Shown: piece by piece, positions 16,363 to 26,700 of the stretch
How the letters are laid out: each line of letters begins with the position of its first letter
Position numbering within the stretch: the first letter of the stretch is position 1
Assembly (NCBI GenBank): GCA_030149295.1
Contig: JASBRV010000115.1
Span: forward strand, 1 to 64,000
From: Bacteriovoracales bacterium
GTDB taxonomy: Bacteria; Bdellovibrionota; Bacteriovoracia; Bacteriovoracales; Bacteriovoracaceae
Length of the DNA stretch: 64,000 bases
Direction of reading: 5' to 3'
Program-made: the position numbers and the translations under genes
Notes under the pieces: model-generated
What the model saw: only the letters and a program-made list of their open reading frames with translations
Told to the model about the DNA's origin: nothing
The model's database searches: none

Positions 16363-17550
16363 TTAAACGCGCAAATCGAGCAAGGCTCCAAGATACTCAT
16401 CCAAATTGAAATTGTTGAGATCCTCAACACTCTCGCCTACACCAATGTAAGTAATGGGAACTTTTAAACTCTGCACAATTGACACAGCACTCCCAGCTTT
16501 TGAAGAACCGTCACATTTGGTGAAAATTAGGCCTGTGAGATTCAACGTCCTGTTAAATTCTTCGGCCTGTCTAATGGCATTTTGACCCGTAATGGCATCA
16601 ATAACCAAAAGAACATGGTGTGGAGCCGTTTCATCAAGCTTTTTGAGGACGTTCTTGCTTTTGGCTAGTTCATCCATCAAATTTCCTTTCGTATGTAGCC
16701 TTCCGGCTGTATCCAAAATACAGTAATCAGCTTTTTCATCGATCGCTGTTTTTAAGGCTTCAAAACCAACACCACTAGGATTCGATCCCTCTTTTGCTCG
16801 GATCATAGTTGCTCCGGCACGGTCACACCAAACTTGAAGCTGATCAACTGCTGCAGCTCTAAAAGTATCACAGGCTCCGACCACAACATTCGCTCCCTGA
16901 GCAGTGAGCTTAGTGGCGAGTTTTCCTATAGTTGTCGTTTTTCCAGCGCCGTTTACACCAACCACCATAATGACTTTTGTCTTACCACGATTTTCTTCAC
17001 TAAATTGGTAAAGGTCTGTGTCGACATTGTCATGAACAGATGCCATCTTTTCCTTAAGAAAATCAAAGAGAAAGCTTTTAAATTTTTCCTCAGTAAAATC
17101 GCCTTGTTTAGCCCTTTCTGTAATCGCCTCAGTTAATTCAGTAGCCGTTTGTGGACCAATATCCGCTGTATAAAGTAGCTCCTCTATTTCTTCCAATTGC
17201 TCATCACTAAGAGCACCTCCAGAGAATAGATTTCCAAGCCTTCCCCAAACCTGACCATGGGATCGAGATAAACCTTTCCTGAGGCGATCTCCCCAACTAA
17301 CCTTTGGAGCCTCTTCAATTACCTTTTCGGCCTTTGGTTCTACTTGCCTCTCTTTTGCTTCCGGTTTCTCATCAGAAACCTGAGCGACTTTTTCTTCAGT
17401 TAGTGAAACTTGAGAACCACCCCGCCCCAAAAGCATGAAAATAGAGGCTATAAAGATAAAAAGAACACTCAATAAACCGAGTAGGTCTCCCATATTGGCA
17501 GATTGCTGTAAGCCTAAAGCATCATAAAAACTCTGTATTATTGCGATCAT
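16363..17550 (-). CDS. ftsY: Signal recognition particle receptor FtsY with N-terminal membrane anchor
   Basis: GTPase receptor that docks signal recognition particle and ribosomes to the membrane. 395 residues from the chosen ATG at 17550, which has GGAG 7 bases upstream; the frame stays open 11 more codons without a ribosome site. A hydrophobic helix lies at about residues 20-36, so this FtsY is membrane-anchored rather than having E. coli's acidic peripheral domain. A charged linker follows, then the N domain and G domain. GTPase motifs are GVNGAGKTTTIGKLA, the DTFRAAA insertion segment, DTAGR and TKCDG. It is divergent from epmA by 77 bases and heads the zapA-fthC-rny run. Confidence 0.97.
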   Translation of the reverse strand: MIAIIQSFYDALGLQQSANMGDLLGLLSVLFIFIASIFMLLGRGGSQVSLTEEKVAQVSDEKPEAKERQVEPKAEKVIEEAPKVSWGDRLRKGLSRSHGQVWGRLGNLFSGGALSDEQLEEIEELLYTADIGPQTATELTEAITERAKQGDFTEEKFKSFLFDFLKEKMASVHDNVDTDLYQFSEENRGKTKVIMVVGVNGAGKTTTIGKLATKLTAQGANVVVGACDTFRAAAVDQLQVWCDRAGATMIRAKEGSNPSGVGFEALKTAIDEKADYCILDTAGRLHTKGNLMDELAKSKNVLKKLDETAPHHVLLVIDAITGQNAIRQAEEFNRTLNLTGLIFTKCDGSSKAGSAVSIVQSLKVPITYIGVGESVEDLNNFNLDEYLGALLDLRV

Positions 17551-17627
17551 GTTCGATCTCCTTTTTCTGGCCATAATACCCAAGGCACTTTAAAAAGCAA
17601 TGAGGTTAAACCAATAAAGAGGTTGTC

Positions 17628-18587
17628 ATGGCCAATATAGGCCTGTTTCAAACAGTTGCTGCCTGTCGGCATTTCTTTCAAAATAAAGGGTTCTTAGAAA
17701 CTCCAACTCCTCCTATGGTGCCTCATCCCGGAATCGAGACTCATCTCCACCCTTTTCAAATAAAAAGCGTAAAAGAGGACAAAGACCTTCCATTTTATCT
17801 TCATACAAGCCCTGAGTTTGAGATGAAAGGACTTCTTAGCGAAGGGCTTGAAAAGATTTATCATCTTGGTTACTGCTTTCGTGATGAGCCTAAAAGTGAA
17901 ACTCATCGTCCCCAGTTTTTAATGCTGGAATGGTACCGAGCATGCTCTCACTATCATGATATCTTAGATGATACGCTTGAGCTTATAGAGAGTGTTCGCC
18001 ATCACCTCTCTAAAAATAATTTTTCCGTATATCAAAACTTGAGCCTTAAAAAGTACACTGTTGCTCAATTATTTGAGGAGCATGTAGGTTTTCAACCCAC
18101 GGATTATTTTAACAGCGCTGATTTTGCTAAAACGATTCAAAAAACTCACCCTAATCTTCTCAAGGAAGTTGATGGGAAAAACCTTTGGCCGTGGGAAGAT
18201 TATTTCTTCCTTCTATTTTTAAATCTAATTGAACCACAATTTAAAAAAGGTGAAATTGTCGTTGTTGATGAGTTTCCTGCTCCTCTTGCCGCCCTTTCAA
18301 CTCTACATCCTGAAAACTCAAAGATTTGTCAGCGATTTGAAGTTTATCTGAGTGGAGTTGAACTTTGTAATTGCTTTAATGAGCTGACGAATATTGAAGT
18401 TCAGAGAGAAAGATTTCAAGAAGAAGCTCGAAAAAAAGAAAACCTCTATAGCTATCATCTGGGCGAACCCAAAAGATTATATGAAGCACTCGAAAAAGGG
18501 ATTCCCCCATCCAGTGGCATCGCTCTCGGCATAGAACGTTTGTATATGGGGCTACTCAAAGAGGATATAAATCCTTTTTTTAAATGA
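17628..18587 (+). CDS. epmA: Elongation factor P lysyltransferase, EpmA (PoxA/GenX)
   Basis: A paralogue of the class II lysyl-tRNA synthetase catalytic domain that attaches beta-lysine to a lysine of EF-P. At 319 residues it has no anticodon-binding domain, which separates it from LysS. Class II motifs are visible: GFLETPTPPMVP (motif 1), FRDEPKSETHRPQFLMLEWY (motif 2) and SGIALGIERLYMGLL (motif 3). ELCNCFNEL matches the substrate-binding strand. GAGG lies 5 bases before the ATG. The partner enzymes EpmB and EF-P are not in the window. Its end is four bases from the convergent next gene. Confidence 0.9.
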   Translation: MANIGLFQTVAACRHFFQNKGFLETPTPPMVPHPGIETHLHPFQIKSVKEDKDLPFYLHTSPEFEMKGLLSEGLEKIYHLGYCFRDEPKSETHRPQFLMLEWYRACSHYHDILDDTLELIESVRHHLSKNNFSVYQNLSLKKYTVAQLFEEHVGFQPTDYFNSADFAKTIQKTHPNLLKEVDGKNLWPWEDYFFLLFLNLIEPQFKKGEIVVVDEFPAPLAALSTLHPENSKICQRFEVYLSGVELCNCFNELTNIEVQRERFQEEARKKENLYSYHLGEPKRLYEALEKGIPPSSGIALGIERLYMGLLKEDINPFFK

Positions 18588-18591
18588 TGAT

Positions 18592-19392
18592 TTAATTAAC
18601 TTGAAGAGAGTTAAAAACTCTATGAAGCTTAATGATAAGTTCTGACCTTAAATATTGATCTGGTACCCCTTGAGCCCAGCGCTTATGCTCGTATGCACTC
18701 GTCATTTTTCGTACTTTGTTGTCCATGGCCTCGCCATAATTTTGGGCAAAGTCTTGAGAAAGAACCCCATACCAGGAATACAAATCATCTCCCTGCATTT
18801 TAAAAAATTCTTCCATGACTTCTAGGGCTTTCTCTGTAATATTTCTTTTGATGGTATAAAAGTTAGCTCCCTCCAGAGTAGAGCGGCTAATACTTTTATC
18901 AAGATACTTTTCGATAAAATATTGAGTGAAACCAATGACCTTATCATTAGAGTTATAAGGTTCATTTTCAAGGCGAGAATAATATCGATCCAAGACCAGG
19001 GCCCTATAGACACCTGAGCGAGATCCATTTTGTCCAAGCACGTTCATCCATTTAGATATTTCGCTATCACTCGCCTCTCTTTGTTGTGTGACCTTTACAA
19101 TTTCTTTGACGTAAAAGTAATTATAACGCTGCCCTTCCTTTTCTTCGAAAGTCACCTTGCTTTTGGCACCACCACCAATACTTGAGCTGTCTTTTGCATT
19201 GGCGATCACTTTGGGAATTTTAGGTAGTGTGACTTTGTTAGGATCATCACCTAAAAGGTCATTTGTGGTTTTCTCGCCCAGAACTTTTATCAAATGGGGT
19301 CTAAGACTATTTTTGATATTATCAATAATTCCAGCATGCACTGAAGAAGATAAAACAAAAAGAAGAGTAAAAGAAACCAGTATCTTTTTCAC
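18592..19392 (-). CDS. Secreted protein of unknown function
   Basis: Predicted 266 residues from a GTG at 19392, chosen because AGGA is 8 bases upstream and the product then starts with a clean signal peptide (KKILVSFTLLFVLSSSVHAG). The mature protein is soluble, mostly helical and rich in Tyr, Lys and Asp. The segment SDSEISKWMNVLGQNGSRSG (around residues 125-144) faintly resembles repeats of the DUF4214 kind found in surface-layer and linker proteins; I would not assign it on that alone. It sits between epmA (convergent) and rimO, 64 bases downstream of the rimO stop. Likely periplasmic. Confidence 0.6.
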   Translation of the reverse strand: MKKILVSFTLLFVLSSSVHAGIIDNIKNSLRPHLIKVLGEKTTNDLLGDDPNKVTLPKIPKVIANAKDSSSIGGGAKSKVTFEEKEGQRYNYFYVKEIVKVTQQREASDSEISKWMNVLGQNGSRSGVYRALVLDRYYSRLENEPYNSNDKVIGFTQYFIEKYLDKSISRSTLEGANFYTIKRNITEKALEVMEEFFKMQGDDLYSWYGVLSQDFAQNYGEAMDNKVRKMTSAYEHKRWAQGVPDQYLRSELIIKLHRVFNSLQVN

Positions 19393-19456
19393 AAAAACCG
19401 TCCTTGATTTAAATAACCCTTTTATTCTAATCAAATTCTAAGTTTTTGCGACTGCT

Positions 19457-20860
19457 TTACTGAATTTTTCTTTTATCAGGAGTTATCACTTCTCCAATAA
19501 GGTCATATTCATGAACCTCATTAATTTTTACAGTGACAATATCACCAACACTAAACGGTATATCATTTGTATCATTTATGAGAACAGAACCATCAATATC
19601 AGGTGCTTGCCCTTCATGACGTCCTTTAAGGAGAAGATCAGTTTCTTCGTGCTTCCCTTCAACAAGGACTTCAACTTCCTGTCCAATAAACTCTTCGTTC
19701 AATTCTTCAGCAATCTCTTTTTGAACGTCATGGAGACGATCAAATCTTTCCTCAATAACTTCTTGAGGCACTTTTTCAGGTAAGCGAAAAGCAGGAGTGC
19801 CCTCTTCATCAGAATAGCGAAAGATTCCAAGATGGTTAATTCTCGCTTTCTTTACCCCCTCGAGAAGGAGATTGAAGTCTTCCTCTGTTTCGCCAGGAAA
19901 ACCAACGATAATAGAAGTTCTAATGACAATACCAGGGTTAAATTCTCTTAGCCTTTCAATCCTTTCGAGAATTTTTTCACCAGTAATTCTTCTATTCATT
20001 CGTCTTAAAACAGCGCTTGAAAAGTGCTGGACTGGCATGTCTAAATAAGAACAAATCTTTTTAGACTTGGCCATAAGCTCAATAACTTCATCTGTTAACT
20101 CATCAGGGTAAAAATAAAAAAGGCGGATCCAATCGACACCGTCGACTGTTTCTAAACCTTTTAATAACTCATAAAGATTGTTCTCTTCATCGAGGTCAAC
20201 CCCATAGTCTGAAAGATCTTGAGAAATGAGATTCAATTCTCGAACACCAGTCTCAACTAGATTTTTAGCTTCAGTAACAAGAGAGTCAACCTTTCGAGAG
20301 CGAAGACGACCACGAAGAGTAGGAATAATACAAAAGGTACAATTACGATTACACCCCTCAGAAATCTTTAACCAAGCAGTATAAAATGGCGAAGTATTTA
20401 GGCGTGGATCAAATTCAGTGTGAATAAACTTGGGAATTTCCACATGGCTTTTAGCCTCTAACTTTCCATCTTCTAAGGCTTTCAAAAGAGGAACAATCTT
20501 ATTGTACTCTCCTGTACCAATAATAAGGTCAACCTCAGGAAGCTCATCCTCTAATGCTTGACTATATCGTTGCGCCATACAACCACTCACGACAAGTGCT
20601 TTACATTGACCAAGCTCTGGATCTTTAAAGTCCGCAAGCTCTAAAATAGTGTCAATACTTTCCTTCTTCGATGCTTCAATGAAAGAACAGGTATTCACAA
20701 TAATAACTTCAGATTCAGAAGGTTCAGTTGCAACTTGGAACCCCTCTAGACCCATATGACCTAGCATCACTTGAGAGTCCACAAGATTTTTAGAGCAACC
20801 TAAGCTAGTAAAATAGACGGTTTTTTCAGCAAACTTCTTTTCACTGGGAGTCATGTTCAT
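19457..20860 (-). CDS. rimO: Ribosomal protein S12 methylthiotransferase RimO
   Basis: A radical-SAM enzyme that adds a methylthio group to an aspartate of ribosomal protein S12. 467 residues. The N-terminal UPF0004 domain begins with FTSLGCSKNLVDSQVMLG, the RimO form of the motif (MiaB differs), and supplies cluster cysteines C20, C56 and C90 approximately. The radical-SAM cluster is CNRNCTFCIIP (about residues 163-173). A C-terminal TRAM domain follows (EVEVLVEGKHEE onward). GAGG lies 8 bases before the ATG. It stands divergent from the lytic transglycosylase gene. Confidence 0.95.
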   Translation of the reverse strand: MNMTPSEKKFAEKTVYFTSLGCSKNLVDSQVMLGHMGLEGFQVATEPSESEVIIVNTCSFIEASKKESIDTILELADFKDPELGQCKALVVSGCMAQRYSQALEDELPEVDLIIGTGEYNKIVPLLKALEDGKLEAKSHVEIPKFIHTEFDPRLNTSPFYTAWLKISEGCNRNCTFCIIPTLRGRLRSRKVDSLVTEAKNLVETGVRELNLISQDLSDYGVDLDEENNLYELLKGLETVDGVDWIRLFYFYPDELTDEVIELMAKSKKICSYLDMPVQHFSSAVLRRMNRRITGEKILERIERLREFNPGIVIRTSIIVGFPGETEEDFNLLLEGVKKARINHLGIFRYSDEEGTPAFRLPEKVPQEVIEERFDRLHDVQKEIAEELNEEFIGQEVEVLVEGKHEETDLLLKGRHEGQAPDIDGSVLINDTNDIPFSVGDIVTVKINEVHEYDLIGEVITPDKRKIQ

Positions 20861-20987
20861 TTAAGTATCCTCATTTAAATAGCACCTTTACTTACCAGTT
20901 TTCCCTACGAAAAAACAATGGCTTATGAAAGAATTACTCCGTTCCTTGAAGGGTTTACATGACAAAAAACCATCTATTTTCAGTCAT

Positions 20988-21016
20988 TTGAGGTAAGATT
21001 ACGACAGAGCTATAAT
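20988..21016 (+). promoter_or_regulatory. Sigma-70 type promoter of the transglycosylase gene
   Basis: TTGAGG at 20988-20993, a 17-base spacer, and a perfect TATAAT at 21011-21016. It is about 30 bases upstream of the start codon, with a strong AAGGAGG ribosome site in between. Confidence 0.75.
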
Positions 21017-21045
21017 GTTAGCTGGTAAAACCCAAGGAGGCGGTT

Positions 21046-23079
21046 TTGAAAATGAGTCATCTTTTTAGCAATATGAGAAGGCCCCTTTTTCTTCTACCTC
21101 TCATCATTATCTCTTGCGCGACAGGTGGCGTTGGTCTTCGTCCCTCCCCAAATCTCGTCTCAGATTATAAAAATGCAGAAGAACTCTTAGCAGCGGGTAA
21201 AAAGGAAGAGTCCTGTCTTAAGTTTAAAAAGCTTGCAGATGACAAAAGCTTTCCCCTCCATCAACTAGCCCTTATTCAAACCCTAAAGACTTGTCCTTAT
21301 ACGATATTAGAGGCAAGAAAGGTCTGGGATGATCAACTTAAAAACGTTCATCCTGCTTGGAAAAAAGACTTTCTCCTAACCTCGATGGACCTCGCTAAGA
21401 AAAATAAACTGAATTCTCACTACGTAGATTTTTCTTTGGAATATCTCTCCTTCCTTGAAACAAGAAAGGAGAGAGAAAATTATCTTAAAAATTTATTAAA
21501 AGAAACTGATAATAATTTACAAGTCAAACAAGCTTACTATGAACTTTCTCCTCGATTCATTGAAAAGCCCACGAAAGAAGAATGGTCTAAGGTCGGCTAT
21601 GACTTTAGTCTCAACCGAGATTTTGCCAACGCTCGAAAGTACTTTAATAAAGTCATCAAAGAAAAATCACTACCCCCTTCTGAAAGGCTACAGGCTTACA
21701 AGAGGAAGGCATTTAGCTTCAAACTCGAGAGAGATAAAAAACGCTACAGCTGGCAATTAGAAAAAGCAATAAAGTGGTTTGAAAAACAAAAAGGTTGGCT
21801 CAAGGACTCCGAGCTTCGAAATAAGTATTTCAACCTCCGCATCCAAGCAGCGAGGGCCCAATGGACCGTCAACTATCGCACTAGAGCAGAGAAAAACTTA
21901 AAAGCAACACTGAACCATCCACTTGTAGACTCGGCAACAAGTGCAAATGCCTACTTTATCTTGGGGAAGATTGAGGCTGAGAAAAGGAAATTAGAAAAAG
22001 CACAGGCCTATTATCAAAAAGGTTTAGCACAAGAGAATATTAACGAATCCACACTTGAGCATCTCACATGGAATCTTGGATGGTCTTATTACCTTAGTAA
22101 TAAATTAGATCGTGCACTTGAGGTTTTTAACCAAAACTTAGAGCGTTCCACTGATAAAAGTTTTCAAAGAAAACTTACCTTTTGGATCGCAAAAACACTT
22201 AGGCGAAAAGATCAGACAAAAGAAGCAAATACGATTTTTGAGAAACTCACAGAAGAAGACCCCTTTGGATTTTATGGTATCTCCTCTGCCATGGTTCTCA
22301 ATAAGCCTCTCGAGCTAGAGGCAAGGAAAAGTTATCAAAAGACCTTAAGTCCATATCCTATCCTTAATTGGCTTATCACTCTCAATAAATACGATGAAGC
22401 AAAAGACTTTTTAAAAGACCTTCAAAAGAAAATTGATTCTCCTGAGGAAATCGAGGCCTCACTTCCCCTTTATCACTTCGCTCACTGGTATGAGGGTGGT
22501 ATTTTCAAGTTTTTTAAACTTACCCAAGAAAAAAGAGAAGAAGTTGAGGAAGAGCACCTTCCAGCTGCCTATCCACTTCCTCACCAGGAGGTCATTTTGG
22601 CAGAAGAAAATAGATCTCGCTTACCCGCTGCTTTCATCTACAGTATTGCTAGGCAAGAGTCAGCCTTTAATCCGAAAGTCAGGAGCTGGGCGGATGCCTT
22701 TGGATTGCTTCAAGTAACACCTGAAAAAGCTAGAAGTCTTGCGAGCAAACTTGATGTTCCTTACTCGGACTATAGTGACCTTTATAATGTGAAGACAAAT
22801 GTCACATTAGGTGGAGAGCTTCTCAAAAAGCTCGCTCGTCGGTATGAAGGTAAATTTATTCCTACTGTTGCTGCCTACAATGCTGGGGATAAGCCAGTTC
22901 GCTCTTGGCTAAAAAACCGTTATCGTGAGGATCCTTTTGAATTTATAGAAATGATTCCTTACAAGGAAACGAGAAATTACATCAAGCTCGTTCTTCGAAA
23001 CTATGCCACTTATTCACGCCTCTTAAATAATAAATGGCAAAAGAATGAAAACTTCTTTTCTCAACAGTTCTTCATGTAA
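21046..23079 (+). CDS. Lytic murein transglycosylase lipoprotein (Slt family)
   Basis: Cuts peptidoglycan glycan strands with formation of anhydromuramic ends. 677 residues. A signal peptide ends in the lipobox ISC (about residues 22-26), so it is a lipoprotein. Residues about 40-500 form a long helical superhelix with TPR-like repeats, as in Slt70. The catalytic SLT domain is at about 525-640: the catalytic glutamate lies in IARQESAFNP, then AFGLLQVTP and AAYNAG. The start is TTG at 21046, 5 bases after AAGGAGG; the ATG two codons later is 11 bases away. It ends exactly where convergent lolA ends. Confidence 0.92.
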   Translation: MKMSHLFSNMRRPLFLLPLIIISCATGGVGLRPSPNLVSDYKNAEELLAAGKKEESCLKFKKLADDKSFPLHQLALIQTLKTCPYTILEARKVWDDQLKNVHPAWKKDFLLTSMDLAKKNKLNSHYVDFSLEYLSFLETRKERENYLKNLLKETDNNLQVKQAYYELSPRFIEKPTKEEWSKVGYDFSLNRDFANARKYFNKVIKEKSLPPSERLQAYKRKAFSFKLERDKKRYSWQLEKAIKWFEKQKGWLKDSELRNKYFNLRIQAARAQWTVNYRTRAEKNLKATLNHPLVDSATSANAYFILGKIEAEKRKLEKAQAYYQKGLAQENINESTLEHLTWNLGWSYYLSNKLDRALEVFNQNLERSTDKSFQRKLTFWIAKTLRRKDQTKEANTIFEKLTEEDPFGFYGISSAMVLNKPLELEARKSYQKTLSPYPILNWLITLNKYDEAKDFLKDLQKKIDSPEEIEASLPLYHFAHWYEGGIFKFFKLTQEKREEVEEEHLPAAYPLPHQEVILAEENRSRLPAAFIYSIARQESAFNPKVRSWADAFGLLQVTPEKARSLASKLDVPYSDYSDLYNVKTNVTLGGELLKKLARRYEGKFIPTVAAYNAGDKPVRSWLKNRYREDPFEFIEMIPYKETRNYIKLVLRNYATYSRLLNNKWQKNENFFSQQFFM

Positions 23080-23691
23080 TTATTTAAAAATACGGGTATT
23101 TTTAGGGGCCTTAAATTTAAAAACGTCTTCTTTAAGGTCTCTTCCTACTTTTACATGATCTAAGACAAACTTCACTTTCTTTTCATTATCTAAAACGATT
23201 TCAACTGACTCTATATGACGAAAGTCCATGCCTTTTTTAAAACCCAACTTTGCCTTTAAAATTTTTAAATCAATTATTCCCTTTTTCGTAAATGTGAAAT
23301 CGATCTCTTTTGCTGATTTTTTCACATCATAAAGCTCGTTAGAATCTAAGCCACTTTTAAGAGAGTCAAAAAAACGCGTCAAAGGATAGTTATTTGACTT
23401 CTCAACAGTTAACTCTCCCGGCTCTCCTTTGAAAGGGTTGGGCTTATAATAAAAAGTTTTAAAAGGATTACTGACAAAGACTGTCTTATCTTTCCCCTGC
23501 TCCTCGAGTCTAATCCTACTTGGGTATTTATAAAAGATCTGTCCTTGGACTTTTATGGTTTTTCCGGAGAGGATTCCCTTTTCCTCTTTTGTGAAATTAG
23601 CTTCAAAAGTTTTAGGGAGAAAGTTGTCCTTGCTCTTGGCAAAGAGACTGCCAGCAAGGACAAGAAAAACTATAAGAGCATTTCTGGGCAT
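23080..23691 (-). CDS. lolA: LolA-like periplasmic lipoprotein carrier
   Basis: A 203-residue exported protein: signal peptide up to about residue 18 (GSLFAKS), then a LolA-type fold. FEANFTKEE, GQIFYKYPSRIRLEE, and PFKTFYYKPN match the strands that form the hydrophobic cavity in the LolA family, which ferries lipoproteins from inner to outer membrane. AAGGAG, partly formed by the smc stop, lies 5 bases before the ATG. It is nine bases after smc, so the two are cotranscribed. Some relatives act in other lipid transport, so the name is by family. Confidence 0.8.
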   Translation of the reverse strand: MPRNALIVFLVLAGSLFAKSKDNFLPKTFEANFTKEEKGILSGKTIKVQGQIFYKYPSRIRLEEQGKDKTVFVSNPFKTFYYKPNPFKGEPGELTVEKSNNYPLTRFFDSLKSGLDSNELYDVKKSAKEIDFTFTKKGIIDLKILKAKLGFKKGMDFRHIESVEIVLDNEKKVKFVLDHVKVGRDLKEDVFKFKAPKNTRIFK

Positions 23692-23700
23692 GAAAACTCC

Positions 23701-26700
23701 TTAGTGAAGTTGAACACTTACTGCTTTAGACACACCAGGCTCTTGCATAGTTACACCGTAAAGCGTGTCATTTAGTTCCATAGTCTTCTTATTGTGCGTG
23801 ATTAGAATGAACTGAGATTCTTTACTCATTTCACGAAGAAGCTCATTGAAACGGCCAACGTTTGCATCATCAAGAGGAGCATCAACCTCATCAAGAAGAC
23901 AAAATGGACTTGGCTTCACCAAGAAAATTGAGAAAATCAAACTAACTGCCGTCATGGCCTTTTCACCACCAGACATAAGGTTGATATTTTGCATTTTCTT
24001 ACCGGGTGGCTGGGCAATAATCTCAACCCCGCATTCGGCATCATTAATATCACCCGTCACTTTTAGCTGGGCAGAGCCTCCACCGAAAATGATAGGAAAT
24101 ACTTTTCTAAAGCGAGTATCAACTTCCTCGAAGGCGATCTTGAACCTCTGCTTCGACTTCTCATCAATATGATTAATGGCCTTTTCAAGGTCCTCCAGGG
24201 ACGTTTTAAGTTCTTCTTCTTGAATCTTAAGAAAGTCAAAACGAAGCTTTTGGCGTTCATAATCTTCGATGGCTTGCCAATTGATCTCTCCGAGGCGATT
24301 AAGCTCAGTTCTATAATTCTTAAACTTGTACTCACAGTCTTTTAAGTCCTGACCATAGCGACGAGTAAATTCGTAATCCTCTCTTTCTATTTCTACAGTA
24401 CCATTTTCCGTCTCCATCATATACATGGATGAGATGTCAGCTAGACCTTCAAAATCACTTTCCTCATATTCAAGAAATTTTCCAAGAGCATAGCGAAGAT
24501 CAATTTTATATTTTTCAAAAATATTGCGAACAGTTTGTTCTTCTTCTTCGATGATACGTGATCTTTTACTTTCAATTTCAACAAGAGTCTTTTCAGCTTT
24601 ATTAATTTCCGTGGTTAGTTTCTTAACCTCGTCTTCTCTCTCTTTCATGGCCAAGAGAAGGTCACCTAAAGAATCTTTAAGGTTGTTGAGAACCTCTTCT
24701 TTGTCTTGAAGTCCTTCTGCTTGAGCGAGATTAGATTTCTCTAACTCCTCCATCTCAACAGTCATCTCTTCCATTTCTTTATTGTAATTTTCAATAAGAT
24801 CTTTATGTGAATCAAGTTTTTGATTTTGCCTTTCGATTTGAGCCTGAACATCCGTAATCTGACGATCCGTATTCTCTAGCCTTTCATTGAATGACTTTGC
24901 CTGAACTTGTTTTTCAACAAGGTCTTCCTTTTTCGCAGAATACTCATCTCTTAAGAGAGAAGCTGATTCTTCGTTATCTTCCACTTGAGAGGCAAGGTCT
25001 TCAACTCTCTCCTTAGCCTCTTCGAGAGATTTATTCATCGACTCTTCATTTTCAAGAAGGTCAAAACGCTGTTTAGAGATTTCTGTTTTTCTTTTCTTAA
25101 GAATTTCTAGGCGAGCATTTCCCGCTTCCATATTGGCTAGCTTGGACTCTAAAGCTGAGCTTAGAGATGCTGCTTCTGACTTCTTTTCAGAAAGATCATC
25201 CCTGATTTGATCATATCTTTGTGATAAAGCTTCTAGATCAGCCTCTAAAAAGCCAACCGACTCTTCAGCCGCAGGAACTTCTTCTTTTAAGGTTTCAACC
25301 TCTTTGGTTAATTCCTCAATGAGATTATTTCTGGCAACGACCCCAGTTCCTTCACTTTCAGGATTAGAAAAGTCTACGAGATTTGCTCCTTCTAGATTTC
25401 GAACAACTTTTTGGCCACAGAATGAAGCAATCCCTTTAAAAGAAGCCTCAAGGTTCATAATTTTATCTGTTGGTAAATCCGCAACTAAGTAGAATCCTTC
25501 AAAGAAAGCAGAAAGCGAAGCTTTCATTTCTCCTTCTAACTCCAAGACTTCTGCTAAAGTCTTAATCTCAGGAAACTTGATCCTTAATCGCTCCATAGTT
25601 TCCGAAGAAACATTTGATTCCACTTTTGGTAAAAGAACATCTAATCCAAGATTAGAATTTGCACTTAACCATTCACTAAAGCTCTCTTGTTTCTTGCATA
25701 CAGCGACCTGTAGATAGTCTCTTAATAAAGCTTGAGCGCCAGCAGCATATTCATCGGCACATTTAATAAGTGTGCCCAAAATAACGAATCCTTCAGGATG
25801 ATCTTCAAGAAGTTTTGCCATCCCCTCCTTAGTCCCTTCTAAAGATTCACGGATTTCAATAAGAGAAGAAAGCTTACTCTCCTTTTGAATCAGTTCCTTT
25901 TGCTTTTCCTTTAAGCCCTTTTCTTTCTCTTTAAGTTCAGCTTTTAATTCATCAAGTGAAGTACGAACTTCTCTTTCTTCACTAGATAACTCATCTGACT
26001 TCTCTTGTGCCTTAATTGAAGCCTCTCTTTCATCAGCAATATCTTTACTGACACCAGAGTACTGCTTTTCTAATGCTTCAATTTCTGTCGTTATATCCTG
26101 AAGTGAACTTGCAAACTCTTCCATACGAGAATTATTTCTAAAAACTGTTTGATCTAATTCGTTAAGTTCTTCTCTTGCCTGAGAAAGATCTTCACGCATT
26201 TGATCAAGGTTTTCATTCTTTAGTTCTAATTCTTCTTTAAGATTCTCGACCATTTCTTCAAGATCTGAGAAATCAAAACCTTCTTCTTTTTGACCTTCAA
26301 GAACTTCTCTTTCTTCTTTAAGCTGAGTAAGTCGCTCTTCACGATTGGCGATTTCCTCTTGGATTTCGCCCATCTCTTTAATTCTGGTTTCAACAAGACT
26401 TTCTCTTTCCGTCAGTGTCTTACAGAGATAATTCAGCTTTTCCTCTGCTGCGGCCAAACCTCTGGAAATTTCATTATACTCACTTTGAAGCTCTTCAATG
26501 CGCGCCGTTTGTTCATCTTTTTGGTGACGTTCATCCTCTAATGAAATCTCAAGACTGTTCTTACGAGTTTTATTGCCTTCAATCGCCAACTCTAATTCAT
26601 TGGCTTGAGTTTGATCATCACGGTATGCTTTTAGATTTTCAAAAACCTTGTGAGCATGAACAACGATATCGTTTCTTTTAATTTTTTCTTTAAGACTTCT

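Noticed and set aside
23080-23691. Frameshift or overlap error between the transglycosylase and lolA because their ends touch exactly
   Set aside because: Both proteins have complete, expected C-termini, and abutting convergent stops are the rule in this window.
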